Shown here piece after piece: positions 1-11,322 of a stretch of DNA of 64,000 bases. Position 1 is the stretch's first letter. Every line of letters starts with the position of its first letter. The notes beneath the pieces are model-generated. The model ran no database searches. It was not told the DNA's origin and saw only the letters and a program-made list of their open reading frames with translations. The stretch is from Phenylobacterium soli (GTDB lineage Bacteria > Pseudomonadota > Alphaproteobacteria > Caulobacterales > Caulobacteraceae). Position numbers and translations under genes: made by a program. The stretch covers positions 2,356,001 through 2,420,000 of the forward strand of contig NZ_QFYQ01000001.1 of NCBI RefSeq assembly GCF_003254475.1, written 5' to 3'.

Positions 1-3000
1 CTCGGCAACATCGGCGAACGCAAGATCGGACCGCAGGGGCTCAACCTCATGGCCACGACGCCGGCGCTCTCGCGTATCACTGGCGGGCCTGCGATGGGAC
101 CGGCGCGGGTGGCGGGAGTGCTCACCCAGACGCCCACCGGCTGGAAGCTCGCCGGCCAGGCCGCGGTGGCGAGGGCGAACCTCGGCGCCTATGGCCTCGA
201 TCGCGCGGCGGGCCCCTTCGAGCTTTCGTCCAGCAAGGGCGAGCTCGGCGCGAAGCTGCAGCTGACCGGCGCGGGCGGCCGCGGCGCGGGCTTCGTGGGG
301 GCGGCGCTGGGGCCTGCGCCCAAGGCGAGCCTGGAGGCCGCCCGCCTCGCCGACGGGCGTCTGGCGCTGAACCGGCTGGAGCTCGTGGGATCAGGGCTGA
401 AGGTCTCGGCGAGCGGCGGCAGAGGGTTGCTGGGCGGCCTGACCTTCAAGGGTCAGGCGAGCCTCACCAACCTGGCTGCGGCCCGGCGCGGCGCCGCCGG
501 CGCGGCGAGCGCCAGCTGGTCGGCCAGCCAGGCCAAGGCCGGCCAACCCTGGGCGGTGTCCGTCGAGGCGCGCGGCGAGCGCTTCGCCACCGGCTATCCC
601 GAGCTCGACCGCCTCCTGGGGGCGCGGCCCGGCTTCGCGGCCAAGGCGAACCTCGACAGCCGGCGGATCGCCCTCGGCTCGGCGAGCCTCTCCGGCGCCG
701 CCCTGCAGGCCTCCACCGCCGGGGTGCTGGAGACCGGTGGCAAGATGGCGCTCAAGCTCGACTGGTCAGCCACCGGGCCGTTCCATGCCGGCCCGGTGGA
801 GATCGCCGGCAAGGCCAAGGGCTCGGGCGCGATCACTGGCACGCTCGGGGCGCCCAAGGCCGACCTGATCGCCCATCTGGACGAGATCGACGCGCCGCGC
901 CTGCCGCTGAAGGACGCCAATGTGACCCTCACCTTCGAGCGTCGTCTGGACGGGACGGCGGGGGTGATCGCGGCCACCGCGACGAGCGGTTTCGGTCCGG
1001 CGCGCGGCCGGTCGGCCTTCCGCTTCCCGGAGGGCGGCGTGGACCTGACGGAGCTGTCGGTGGACGCCGGCGGCCTGAAGGCGGCCGGATCGCTGTCCCT
1101 GCGCCGCAGCGCCCCCTCGGCGGCCGAGCTCGACGTGGCCCTCACCAAGGGCGCCTTCCTCGACGCCGGCCGGATCGGCGGGCACGTGCGGCTTGCCGAC
1201 AGCGGCGGGACACAGGCGAGCCTGAACCTCACCGCCGAGGGGGCGCGCTTCCCGGGTTCACCCATCCTGCTGCGGCAGGCCAGGCTCACGGCGGACGGAC
1301 CGCTGGCGCGGTTGCCCTACGCCCTGGCCGCCGACGGCGATTCCACCCAGGGGCGCTGGAGCGCCAACGGCAAGGGGACCTTCGCCGAGGCCAAGCCGGG
1401 CTATGTGGCGAGCTTCGACGGCTCGGGCGCCCTGGGGGGCCGCGGCCTGCGGACTCTGGAGCCGGCGGTGTTCCGCTTCGGCGGACCCGAGCGCGCGGCG
1501 CGGGTGAGGCTGGCGGCCAGCGACGGCGGCCGGCTCGATCTCGACAGCCGGCTGACCGACCAGACGGCGGACGTGAAGGCGCAGGTCGCCGGCTTCGGCC
1601 TGCAGATGCTGGACGAGGACTTCGCCGGCAAGGTCGACGCTACCCTGGCGCTGAGCGGCAAGGGCGGGCGGCTGGACGGCACGCTGGACGCCCGGCTGGC
1701 CGGGGCGCGCGGGCGCGGGGCGCCGGCGGCGTCGGGCGTCGACGGGACGGTCCGTGGACGGCTGGCCGGCGACAGCCTGACCCTGACGGCCAACGCCGCC
1801 AACGCCCAGGGGCTGCAGGCCAACGGCGAGGTGACCCTGCCCGCCGCCAGCTCGGCGGCCCCTTTCCGGGTGGCGGTCGCCACCCAGCAGCCGATGCGCG
1901 GGCGGTTCTTCGCCGAGGGGGAGGTGCGGCCGCTGTTCGACCTCCTGATCGGCGGCGAGCGCAGCCTCTCGGGCCAGGTGCGCACCCGGGGCACGCTCTC
2001 GGGGACTCTGGCCAAACCGCGCGCCGCCGGACAGGTGGCGGTGCAGAACGGCCGCTTCGATGACGGCGAGACCGGCCTGTCGCTCCGCCAGGTCTCGCTC
2101 GCCGCGGATTTCGACGAGGCCGCGGTCAATGTCACCCAGGCGAATGGCGTGGACGGCCATGGCGGGACCGTGAACGGCGCGGGCCGGATCAGCCTGGAAC
2201 GGGCGGGCGCTTCGAGCTTCCGGCTGAACCTCAAGGGTTTCCGACTGATCGACAACGAGCTGGCCACCGCCTCTGCGACCGGCCAGGCGACCATCAACCG
2301 CGACGCGGGCGGCAAGGTGAAGCTGACCGGCGCCCTGACCATCGACCAGGCCAATGTCGCCGCCAGGCTGCCGACACCCTCGGGCGTCGTGGCCATGGAC
2401 GTGGTGGAGAAGAACCGGCCGCTCGACCTGGCCTCGAGCCTGCCGGCCCCCAGCGGATCCGGCATCGGCGGCGAAGGTTGGGCGCTGGATGTGTCGCTCA
2501 AAGCGCCGGGGCGTGTATTTCTGCGCGGCCGCGGGTTGAATGTGGAGCTGTCGCTCGACGCCCATGTGGGCGGGACGACCACCCATCCGCAGCTCGGCGG
2601 CGTCGCGCGGGTGGTGCGCGGCGACTACGACTTCGCGGGCAAGAGGTTCGAGTTCGATCCGGCGAGCGTGGTCTATCTGTCGACCCACGCCGAGGACATC
2701 CGCCTGGACCTCTTGGCGACGCGTGACGATCCATCGCTGACCGCCGGGGTGCGGATCCGCGGCACGGCCGACCGGCCGGAGATCACCCTGACCTCGACGC
2801 CGACCCTGCCCAACGACGAGGTGCTGAGCCAGGTGCTGTTCGGGCGAACCGCCTCGCAGCTGTCGCCGCTCGAGGCGGCGCAGCTCGCCTCGACCCTGTC
2901 GTCCCTGGCGGGCGGCGGAGGGCTCGACGTGATCGGCAACCTGCGGACTTTCGCCGGCCTCGACCGCCTGGCGCTGGGCGGCGGTTCGACCGGCGCCGGC

Positions 3001-3180
3001 GTCACAGTTTCCGGCGGCAAGTACCTGACAGACAAGGTTTATCTAGAGCTCACCGGCGGGGGGCGCGAAGGCTCGTCGGCGCAGGTCGAGTGGCGCCTGA
3101 AACGGAGCCTCTCCATCGTCTCGAAGATCGCCGGCCAGACCGGCGGCTCACTGGCGATCCGCTGGCGGCGGGACTACTAG
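1..3180 (+). CDS. tamB: Translocation and assembly module protein TamB, 3' part
   Basis: The frame is open from base 1, so the gene starts upstream of the window; about 1059 residues are visible. The protein is a long, low-complexity, Gly/Ala/Leu-rich repetitive beta-strand protein ending in the DUF490 (TamB C-terminal) domain. The last 250 residues carry typical features: RGDYDFAGKRFEFDPASVVY, TSTPTLPNDEVLSQVLFGR, and a C-terminal aromatic. TamB family members are inner-membrane anchored, span the periplasm and work with the Omp85 protein TamA, or in lipid transport to the outer membrane. A tamA gene would be expected just upstream, outside the window. The stop TAG overlaps the stop of the convergent phhA. 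Recognition rests on the C-terminal domain and overall composition. Confidence 0.9.
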   Translation, partial: LGNIGERKIGPQGLNLMATTPALSRITGGPAMGPARVAGVLTQTPTGWKLAGQAAVARANLGAYGLDRAAGPFELSSSKGELGAKLQLTGAGGRGAGFVGAALGPAPKASLEAARLADGRLALNRLELVGSGLKVSASGGRGLLGGLTFKGQASLTNLAAARRGAAGAASASWSASQAKAGQPWAVSVEARGERFATGYPELDRLLGARPGFAAKANLDSRRIALGSASLSGAALQASTAGVLETGGKMALKLDWSATGPFHAGPVEIAGKAKGSGAITGTLGAPKADLIAHLDEIDAPRLPLKDANVTLTFERRLDGTAGVIAATATSGFGPARGRSAFRFPEGGVDLTELSVDAGGLKAAGSLSLRRSAPSAAELDVALTKGAFLDAGRIGGHVRLADSGGTQASLNLTAEGARFPGSPILLRQARLTADGPLARLPYALAADGDSTQGRWSANGKGTFAEAKPGYVASFDGSGALGGRGLRTLEPAVFRFGGPERAARVRLAASDGGRLDLDSRLTDQTADVKAQVAGFGLQMLDEDFAGKVDATLALSGKGGRLDGTLDARLAGARGRGAPAASGVDGTVRGRLAGDSLTLTANAANAQGLQANGEVTLPAASSAAPFRVAVATQQPMRGRFFAEGEVRPLFDLLIGGERSLSGQVRTRGTLSGTLAKPRAAGQVAVQNGRFDDGETGLSLRQVSLAADFDEAAVNVTQANGVDGHGGTVNGAGRISLERAGASSFRLNLKGFRLIDNELATASATGQATINRDAGGKVKLTGALTIDQANVAARLPTPSGVVAMDVVEKNRPLDLASSLPAPSGSGIGGEGWALDVSLKAPGRVFLRGRGLNVELSLDAHVGGTTTHPQLGGVARVVRGDYDFAGKRFEFDPASVVYLSTHAEDIRLDLLATRDDPSLTAGVRIRGTADRPEITLTSTPTLPNDEVLSQVLFGRTASQLSPLEAAQLASTLSSLAGGGGLDVIGNLRTFAGLDRLALGGGSTGAGVTVSGGKYLTDKVYLELTGGGREGSSAQVEWRLKRSLSIVSKIAGQTGGSLAIRWRRDY

Positions 3181-4052
3181 GCCGCGGTGCGGCCGCCGGC
3201 GTTGGCGTAGGCCTGGGTGCCGCGGGTGAACACGCGGTCGGCAGGCTCGATGGCGGCGATGGGGATGTCGCTGGCCGTCTCCAGGCGCGCGTAGAGCGGC
3301 GCGAAGTCCGTCTCCACCGTGACGTCGAGCAGGGTCTGCAGGGCCGGGACCACGAAGTAGACCTGCTGGAAGTCGTCGATCCGGTAAGGCGTGCGCATCA
3401 CCCGCTCGAGGTCGAAGCCCAGGCGGTTGGGGGAGGGATCGTCGAGCGCGAAGCGGCTCTCGGAGTAACTGGAGACGATGCCGGCGCCGTAGATCCGCAG
3501 GCCCGCCGCGGTCTCCATGAGTCCGAACTCCACCGTGTACCAGTAGAGCCGGGCGAGGTTGTGCAGGTGGCCGAAGCCGAGCGCGCGTTGGCCGCCCTTG
3601 CCATAGGCCTGCATGTAGTCCGCGAACACCGGGTCGGTGAGCATCGGGACATGGCCGAAGACATCGTGGAAGATGTCGGGTTCCTGAAGGTAATCAAGCT
3701 CTTGTGGCTTGCGGATGAACTGGCCCGCGGGGAAGCGGCGGTTGGCCAGGTGATCGAAGAAGACATCGTCCGGCACCAGGCCGGGCACGGCGACGACGCT
3801 CCAGCCGGTCAGGCGGGACAGCTCCTCGTTCACCCGCGCGAAATCCGGGATACCGGTGCGGTGCAGGTCGAGCGCGTCGAGGCCCCTGAGGAAGGCGTCG
3901 CAGGCGCGTCCCGGCAACAGGGCGGTCTGGCGCTCGTAGAGCGTGATCCAGACCTGATGCTCGGCGTCGCTATAGGCCTCCCAGCCCTGGTCGATGGTCC
4001 AGTCGGGACGGGCGCCGGGGGGCGGCGCCTGGAAGGTCGCATCCGCTTTCAT
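3177..4052 (-). CDS. phhA: Phenylalanine 4-hydroxylase
   Basis: A 291-residue aromatic amino acid hydroxylase that converts phenylalanine to tyrosine with O2, tetrahydrobiopterin and non-haem Fe(II) in the cytosol. The iron ligands of the family's 2-His-1-carboxylate facial triad are visible: His129 and His134 in PDIFHDVFGHVP and Glu175 in YWYTVEFGL. Length matches the short bacterial enzymes without an ACT regulatory domain. The ATG at 4052 has no strong Shine-Dalgarno sequence, but the N-terminus agrees with the family. It lies 83 bp downstream of hspQ on the same strand, and its TAG stop shares the CTAG palindrome with tamB. In Phenylobacterium-like bacteria the enzyme fits phenylalanine catabolism as well as tyrosine supply. 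Confidence 0.96.
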   Translation of the reverse strand: MKADATFQAPPPGARPDWTIDQGWEAYSDAEHQVWITLYERQTALLPGRACDAFLRGLDALDLHRTGIPDFARVNEELSRLTGWSVVAVPGLVPDDVFFDHLANRRFPAGQFIRKPQELDYLQEPDIFHDVFGHVPMLTDPVFADYMQAYGKGGQRALGFGHLHNLARLYWYTVEFGLMETAAGLRIYGAGIVSSYSESRFALDDPSPNRLGFDLERVMRTPYRIDDFQQVYFVVPALQTLLDVTVETDFAPLYARLETASDIPIAAIEPADRVFTRGTQAYANAGGRTAA

Positions 4053-4135
4053 GCGGACGAGAATGGCCCGTTTTCGGGGGAAGTTCCGTTCGGAATGACC
4101 GCCGAAAGGCGGGCTCGCCGAATAGATCTTCCAGC

Positions 4136-4465
4136 CTAGTGGCAGATCCGGGGGCGAAGCGTGTACTGGCCTTCGCGGAAGGACTCGAAGATCAGCGAGG
4201 CCTGCGGATGGCCGACCGGCTCGCCGCTTTCGTCCGGCAGCAGGTTCTGCTCGGAGACATAGGCCACGTAGGCGCTCTCGTCGTTCTCGGCGAGCAGATG
4301 GTAGAACGGCTGGTCCTTGTGCGGCCGGATGTGTTCCGGAATGGACAGCCAGTATTCCTCGGTGTTGGCGAAGCTGGGGTCCACGTCGAAGATGACGCCG
4401 CGGAAGGGATAGACGCGGTGACGGACGACCTGGCCGATCGCGAATTTGGCGAGTCGTGTAGCCAT
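4136..4465 (-). CDS. hspQ: Heat shock protein HspQ (hemimethylated-DNA-binding YccV family)
   Basis: A small protein of the HspQ/YccV family, 109 residues from ATG 4465. It has the family core GQVVRHRVYPFRGVIFDVDP followed by the NTEEYW and QPFYHLLAE segments and a C-terminal half rich in aromatic and acidic residues. In enterobacteria HspQ binds hemimethylated DNA, affects DnaA stability and acts as a Lon specificity enhancer; the role here is inferred. The frame is open to an ATG at 4537, but the extra 24 residues are unlike the family and a GGGAGA motif precedes 4465, so I use the shorter form. It is divergent from the ppx/gppA gene. Confidence 0.88.
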   Translation of the reverse strand: MATRLAKFAIGQVVRHRVYPFRGVIFDVDPSFANTEEYWLSIPEHIRPHKDQPFYHLLAENDESAYVAYVSEQNLLPDESGEPVGHPQASLIFESFREGQYTLRPRICH

Positions 4466-4625
4466 GCCGTCGAATCTATCTCCCATCTCCTGACTGGAAG
4501 GTGAACGTAGCGCGCGAAGCCTTGGGTTCAAGGCCACGCTTCCTGCCAGGCCCGGCTCTTGCTACATTTGCGTCGAAATGAGGCGGGCGCCTGTCGGCGA
4601 CCCCTGCGAGGACGGAAGGCGGTCC

Positions 4626-5768
4626 ATGAGTGAGGCGCCGCGTGCGCCGGGCGCCTTTGGGCGCGGCCGGACGAGAACGGGTGGAACCGGGCCCGGTGGG
4701 GCCCGGTCGAACGGACCCAGGTCGAACGGGTCGAATGGCGAGGCCGCGTGCTATGCGGCGCTCGATCTCGGCACCAACAATTGCAGGCTGCTGATCGCCA
4801 CGCCGAACGGCGGCGGCTTCCGCGTGGTCGAAGCCTTCTCGCGCATCGTGCGGCTGGGGGAGGGGCTCTCCCAGACCGGGCGGCTCTCGGAGCCGGCCAT
4901 GGAACGGGCGATGGCGGCGCTGAAGGTCAGCGCCGAGAAGGTGCGCCGCCGCAAGGTCGTGCGCCTGAGGGCGATCGCCACCCAGGCCTGCCGCATGGCG
5001 GAGAACGGGCCGGCCTTCATCGAGCGCGTGGCCGAGGAGACGGGGCTCCGGCTGCAGATCATCAGTCCCCAGGAAGAGGCCAAGCTGTCGGTCGCCGGCT
5101 GCCTCAACCTCATCGACCGCAGCGCCGACGCCGCCCTGGTGGTGGATGTGGGCGGCGGCTCGACGGAGCTGTCCTGGGTCGAGCTCAAGGATGCGCCGCC
5201 GACCGGCACGCCGCCGATGCGCGCATGGCTGTCGGTGCCGATCGGTGTCGTGACCCTCGCCGAGCGGTTCCCCGAGGGCGAACACGGCACCGAAGCCTGG
5301 TTCCGGGAGATGATCGAGGCGGTGAAGAGCGAGATCGCCGCCTTCCGCAGGGCCGATCCGATGCGGGAGGTGTTCGACGCCGACCGGGCCCACCTGATTG
5401 GCACCTCGGGCGCCATCACCAGCCTGGCCGGCATGCACCTCGAATTGCCGCGCTATGACCGCAGCCGGGTCGACGGCATCTGGATGACGCGCGAGCAGTG
5501 CGACGCGGCGGCCGGGCGGCTGCTGGCGCTCAAGCCGCAGCAGCGGGCCGAGCAGCCGTGCATCGGCCCCGACCGGGCCGACCTCGTTCTGGCCGGGGCA
5601 GCTATCCTGCAGGCGGTGCAGGAGCTCTGGCCGTGCAGCCGGGTGCGGGTCGCCGACCGCGGCCTGCGCGAAGGCATCCTGATTTCCCTGATGGCGGAGA
5701 AGGGCCGCCGTCGCCGGCGTCGCCGCCGCGGCGGGGCGCGCGGCCGCACCCTGGCGGCCGCCGAATGA
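4626..5768 (+). CDS. Ppx/GppA family phosphatase
   Basis: A 380-residue member of the exopolyphosphatase/guanosine pentaphosphate phosphohydrolase family (ASKHA actin-like ATPase fold). The phosphate-1 motif ALDLGTNNCRLLIA lies near residue 42 after a Gly/Arg/Thr-rich low-complexity N-terminus, and the second motif VVDVGGGSTELSW follows mid-protein. It ends in an Arg-rich tail. It lacks the C-terminal HD-like domain of the longer E. coli Ppx (about 513 residues), so exopolyphosphatase versus pppGpp hydrolase activity cannot be decided from sequence. An in-frame ATG at 4578 would add 16 residues; ATG 4626 is preferred. The stop overlaps the rlmE start by 4 nt (ATGA), which suggests translational coupling. 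Confidence 0.88.
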   Translation: MSEAPRAPGAFGRGRTRTGGTGPGGARSNGPRSNGSNGEAACYAALDLGTNNCRLLIATPNGGGFRVVEAFSRIVRLGEGLSQTGRLSEPAMERAMAALKVSAEKVRRRKVVRLRAIATQACRMAENGPAFIERVAEETGLRLQIISPQEEAKLSVAGCLNLIDRSADAALVVDVGGGSTELSWVELKDAPPTGTPPMRAWLSVPIGVVTLAERFPEGEHGTEAWFREMIEAVKSEIAAFRRADPMREVFDADRAHLIGTSGAITSLAGMHLELPRYDRSRVDGIWMTREQCDAAAGRLLALKPQQRAEQPCIGPDRADLVLAGAAILQAVQELWPCSRVRVADRGLREGILISLMAEKGRRRRRRRRGGARGRTLAAAE

Positions 5769-6469
5769 CCGAGCCTCCCCGCAAGCGCATGGTGAGGCCG
5801 CCCACGGGCGGCACGGAGTCCGGCCGCGGAAAGCCGGTGCGCCTGAAGACCGCCAAGCAGCGCACGCCGTCACAGCAGGCCTGGCTGGAGCGGCAGCTCA
5901 ACGATCCCTTCGCCGCCAAGGCGCGGGCGCACGGCTATCGCAGCCGCGCCGCCTACAAGCTGACCGAGATCGACGACCGGCTGCATTTCCTGAAGCCGGG
6001 GGCGCGGGTGATCGATCTGGGCGCGGCGCCCGGCGGCTGGACCCAGGTGGCGCTGGAACGCGGGGTGAAGCAGGTGGCCGGCGTGGACCTGCTGCCGGTC
6101 GATCCGCTGCCGCCGGCGCACATCGTTCAGATGGACTTCACCGACCCGGCCTGCGGCCCAAAGCTGATCGAGCTGCTGGGCGGGCCGCCGGACGTGGTGC
6201 TCTCCGACATGGCGCCCAATACGGTGGGCCACCGCCAGACGGATCACCTGCGCATCGTCGGCCTGATCGAGGCGGCGGCCGATTTCGCGGTGCAGGTGTT
6301 GAAGCCCGGCGGGGTGTTCGTGGCCAAGGCCTTCCAGGGCGGCGAGACCACGGCGCTGATCGCCGAACTCAAGCGCCACTTCGCCGATGTGCGGAACGTC
6401 AAGCCCAAGGCAAGCCGGTCGGACAGCTCCGAGGTCTATCTCGTGGCGACCGGCTTCAAGGGGCGCTAG
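5765..6469 (+). CDS. rlmE: 23S rRNA (uridine-2'-O)-methyltransferase RlmE (FtsJ/RrmJ)
   Basis: A 234-residue FtsJ-family methyltransferase that methylates the 2'-O of U2552 (E. coli numbering) in the 23S rRNA A-loop, a late step in 50S assembly. Visible motifs are YRSRAAYKL (catalytic Lys region), SAM motif DLGAAPGGWTQVA, LSDMAPNTVGH (catalytic Asp), VAKAFQGGE (catalytic Lys) and SDSSEVYLVATGFK (Glu), matching the family K-D-K-E tetrad. A basic N-terminal extension of about 35 residues precedes the fold. The start ATG overlaps the stop of the upstream phosphatase gene by 4 nt. Its TAG stop lies in CTAG, shared with the convergent SRPBCC gene. Confidence 0.96.
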   Translation: MTEPPRKRMVRPPTGGTESGRGKPVRLKTAKQRTPSQQAWLERQLNDPFAAKARAHGYRSRAAYKLTEIDDRLHFLKPGARVIDLGAAPGGWTQVALERGVKQVAGVDLLPVDPLPPAHIVQMDFTDPACGPKLIELLGGPPDVVLSDMAPNTVGHRQTDHLRIVGLIEAAADFAVQVLKPGGVFVAKAFQGGETTALIAELKRHFADVRNVKPKASRSDSSEVYLVATGFKGR

Positions 6470-6915
6470 CCGCCGAGGAAACGGGCCAGGTTGTCCAGGC
6501 TCGAGGCGATGCCCGCGGCGTGGTCGGCGTCGGAAATGCCCGGAGGGGCGTCCTCGACGGTGACGGCGACCTCGGTTCCGGCGGGCGTCTCATCGAAGGT
6601 CCAGGTCATGGTCATCAGGCCGTCGAACGCCGCGTCGTCGGACCTGAAGGCGACCTGCTGGACGATGCGCTCGGGCGAGAACGCGGCGAAGCGGACCTCG
6701 ACGGAGTCGCTGTCGGCCGTGGTCTTGCCCTGGCCGTGGCGGCGCGGATCGCCATAGGTCAGCGTCATGAGGTAGCCGCCGCCAGGTCGCGCGTCGAAGG
6801 ACGACAGGGCGGCCGTCATGCCGGCGGGCGGCAGCCAGCGGGCCAGCGCCGCCGGGTCGGCGAAGGCGGCGAAGACGTGCGGCCTGGGGGCCGCGATCAC
6901 CCGCGACACTTTCAT
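6466..6915 (-). CDS. SRPBCC (AHSA1-like) domain protein
   Basis: A 149-residue START/Bet v1-like protein of the AHSA1/CalC group. The N-terminal VIAAPRPHVFAAFADPAAL segment with RWLPP, the YLMTLTYGDP strand, the ERIVQQVAF strand and the C-terminal helix LDNLARFLGG are typical. Such proteins have a hydrophobic pocket, but their ligands and functions are mostly unknown; many are annotated as activator of Hsp90 ATPase homologues without direct evidence. The gene is divergent from guaB (66 bp apart) and convergent with rlmE, sharing the CTAG stop palindrome. No specific function can be assigned. Confidence 0.85.
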   Translation of the reverse strand: MKVSRVIAAPRPHVFAAFADPAALARWLPPAGMTAALSSFDARPGGGYLMTLTYGDPRRHGQGKTTADSDSVEVRFAAFSPERIVQQVAFRSDDAAFDGLMTMTWTFDETPAGTEVAVTVEDAPPGISDADHAAGIASSLDNLARFLGG

Positions 6916-6929
6916 CGCGCCTCCCGCCG

Positions 6930-8442
<1,513 letters not shown>

Positions 8443-8457
8443 GCGTGAGGCGCCAAG

Positions 8458-9735
8458 GTGCGTGACGGCGGACGCCTCGCGGCGGCCATTGAGGTCCTGA
8501 CCGAGATCGAGAGCCGTCACCGGCCGGTGCGCCTCGCCCTGAAGGCCTGGGGAGACAGCGCCCGCTACGCGGGGGCGAAGGATCGCGCCTTCGTCTCAGG
8601 CCTGGTGCTGGACGTCCTACGCAGGCGCCGGTCGCTCGCCTGGCGGATGGGCGAGGAGGGCGCCCGGGCCGCGGCCCTTGGCGTGCTCAAGTTCCTGTGG
8701 GGCTGGGCCATCGAGCGCATCGCCGAGGCGGCGGGCGAGGCGCCGCACGGTCCTGGCCCGCTCAGCGACGCCGAGCGCCTGGCGCTCGAGACCCCGCGCG
8801 ACCTCGCCGACGCCCCGGCCTCGGTGCGCGGCGACTATCCGGACTGGTTGGACGCCTCCCTGGCGCGGGCGTTCGGCGAGGCGCGGGCCGAGGAGGGGGC
8901 GGCGCTCGCCGAGCGCGCGCCTGTGGACCTGCGCGCCAACCGCCTGAAGACCGGCCCCGGCAAGGCGATGAAAGCGCTCGCCCCTCTGCCGGTGCGCGCC
9001 ACCGGCGTGCTTCCCGAGGCCTTGCGCATCGACCCGCCGCGGGCCGACGAGCGGGCGCCGGCGGTGGAGGCCATGCCGGCCTTCGTGAAGGGCTGGGTGG
9101 AGGTCCAGGATCTCGGCAGCCAGATCGCCGCGGCCTGCGCCGGCGAGGTGAAGGGCCAGCAGGTGCTCGACCTCTGCGCCGGAGGCGGCGGCAAGACGCT
9201 CGCCCTGGCCGCGGCCATGGAGACCACGGGCCAGATCTACGCCTACGATTCCGACGCGCGGCGCCTGACCGACACCATCCGCCGGGGCGAGCGCGCCGGG
9301 GTGCGCAACCTGCAGGTCCGCACGCCCGCCAAGCCGGAACCGCTGAAGGGCCTCGAGGGGCGGATGGACCTGGTGTTCGTCGACGCGCCCTGTTCGGGCA
9401 CGGGTTCGTGGCGGCGCCATCCCGACACCAAGTGGCGGCTGACGCCCCAGACCCTGGAAAAGCGCCTCGCCGACCAGGACCTCGTGCTCGACCAGGCGAC
9501 CGCCTTCGTGAAACCGGGCGGGCGGATCGTCTATGTCACCTGCTCCGTGCTGCCGGAGGAGGACGAGGACCGCGTCGCCGCCTTCCTGGTCCGCCATCCC
9601 GAGTTCGCGGTGCGGCCGGCCACCGACGATCCGACGCTCGCCCGCCACCTCACCCCTGATCGATATCTGCGCCTGTCGCCCCGATCCGCCGGGACGGACG
9701 GGTTTTTCGTCGCCGTTCTAGAGAAGGTCCGCTAA
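8458..9735 (+). CDS. RsmB/NOP-family SAM-dependent RNA cytosine methyltransferase
   Basis: A 425-residue protein with an N-terminal NusB-like helical region (about 1-150) and a C-terminal Fmu/Sun m5C methyltransferase domain. SAM-binding VLDLCAGGGGKTLALA is at about 236-251; the two motif cysteines are Cys312 in DAPCSGTGSWRR and Cys362 in VTCSVLPEE, the resolving and catalytic cysteines of this class. It probably methylates a cytosine in rRNA (RsmB-like m5C967 in E. coli), but the exact target is uncertain because alphaproteobacteria carry several paralogs. The start is GTG, preceded by GTGAGG; no ATG start fits. It sits between guaB and guaA in the same orientation. Confidence 0.88.
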   Translation: MRDGGRLAAAIEVLTEIESRHRPVRLALKAWGDSARYAGAKDRAFVSGLVLDVLRRRRSLAWRMGEEGARAAALGVLKFLWGWAIERIAEAAGEAPHGPGPLSDAERLALETPRDLADAPASVRGDYPDWLDASLARAFGEARAEEGAALAERAPVDLRANRLKTGPGKAMKALAPLPVRATGVLPEALRIDPPRADERAPAVEAMPAFVKGWVEVQDLGSQIAAACAGEVKGQQVLDLCAGGGGKTLALAAAMETTGQIYAYDSDARRLTDTIRRGERAGVRNLQVRTPAKPEPLKGLEGRMDLVFVDAPCSGTGSWRRHPDTKWRLTPQTLEKRLADQDLVLDQATAFVKPGGRIVYVTCSVLPEEDEDRVAAFLVRHPEFAVRPATDDPTLARHLTPDRYLRLSPRSAGTDGFFVAVLEKVR

Positions 9736-9744
9736 CGCACCCCC

Positions 9745-11307
<1,563 letters not shown>

Positions 11308-11322
11308 GCCCCGGCCGGCGTC

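Noticed and set aside
1258..2688. Minus-strand frame of 476 codons inside tamB
   Set aside because: Antisense shadow of a certain gene with no recognisable motif.
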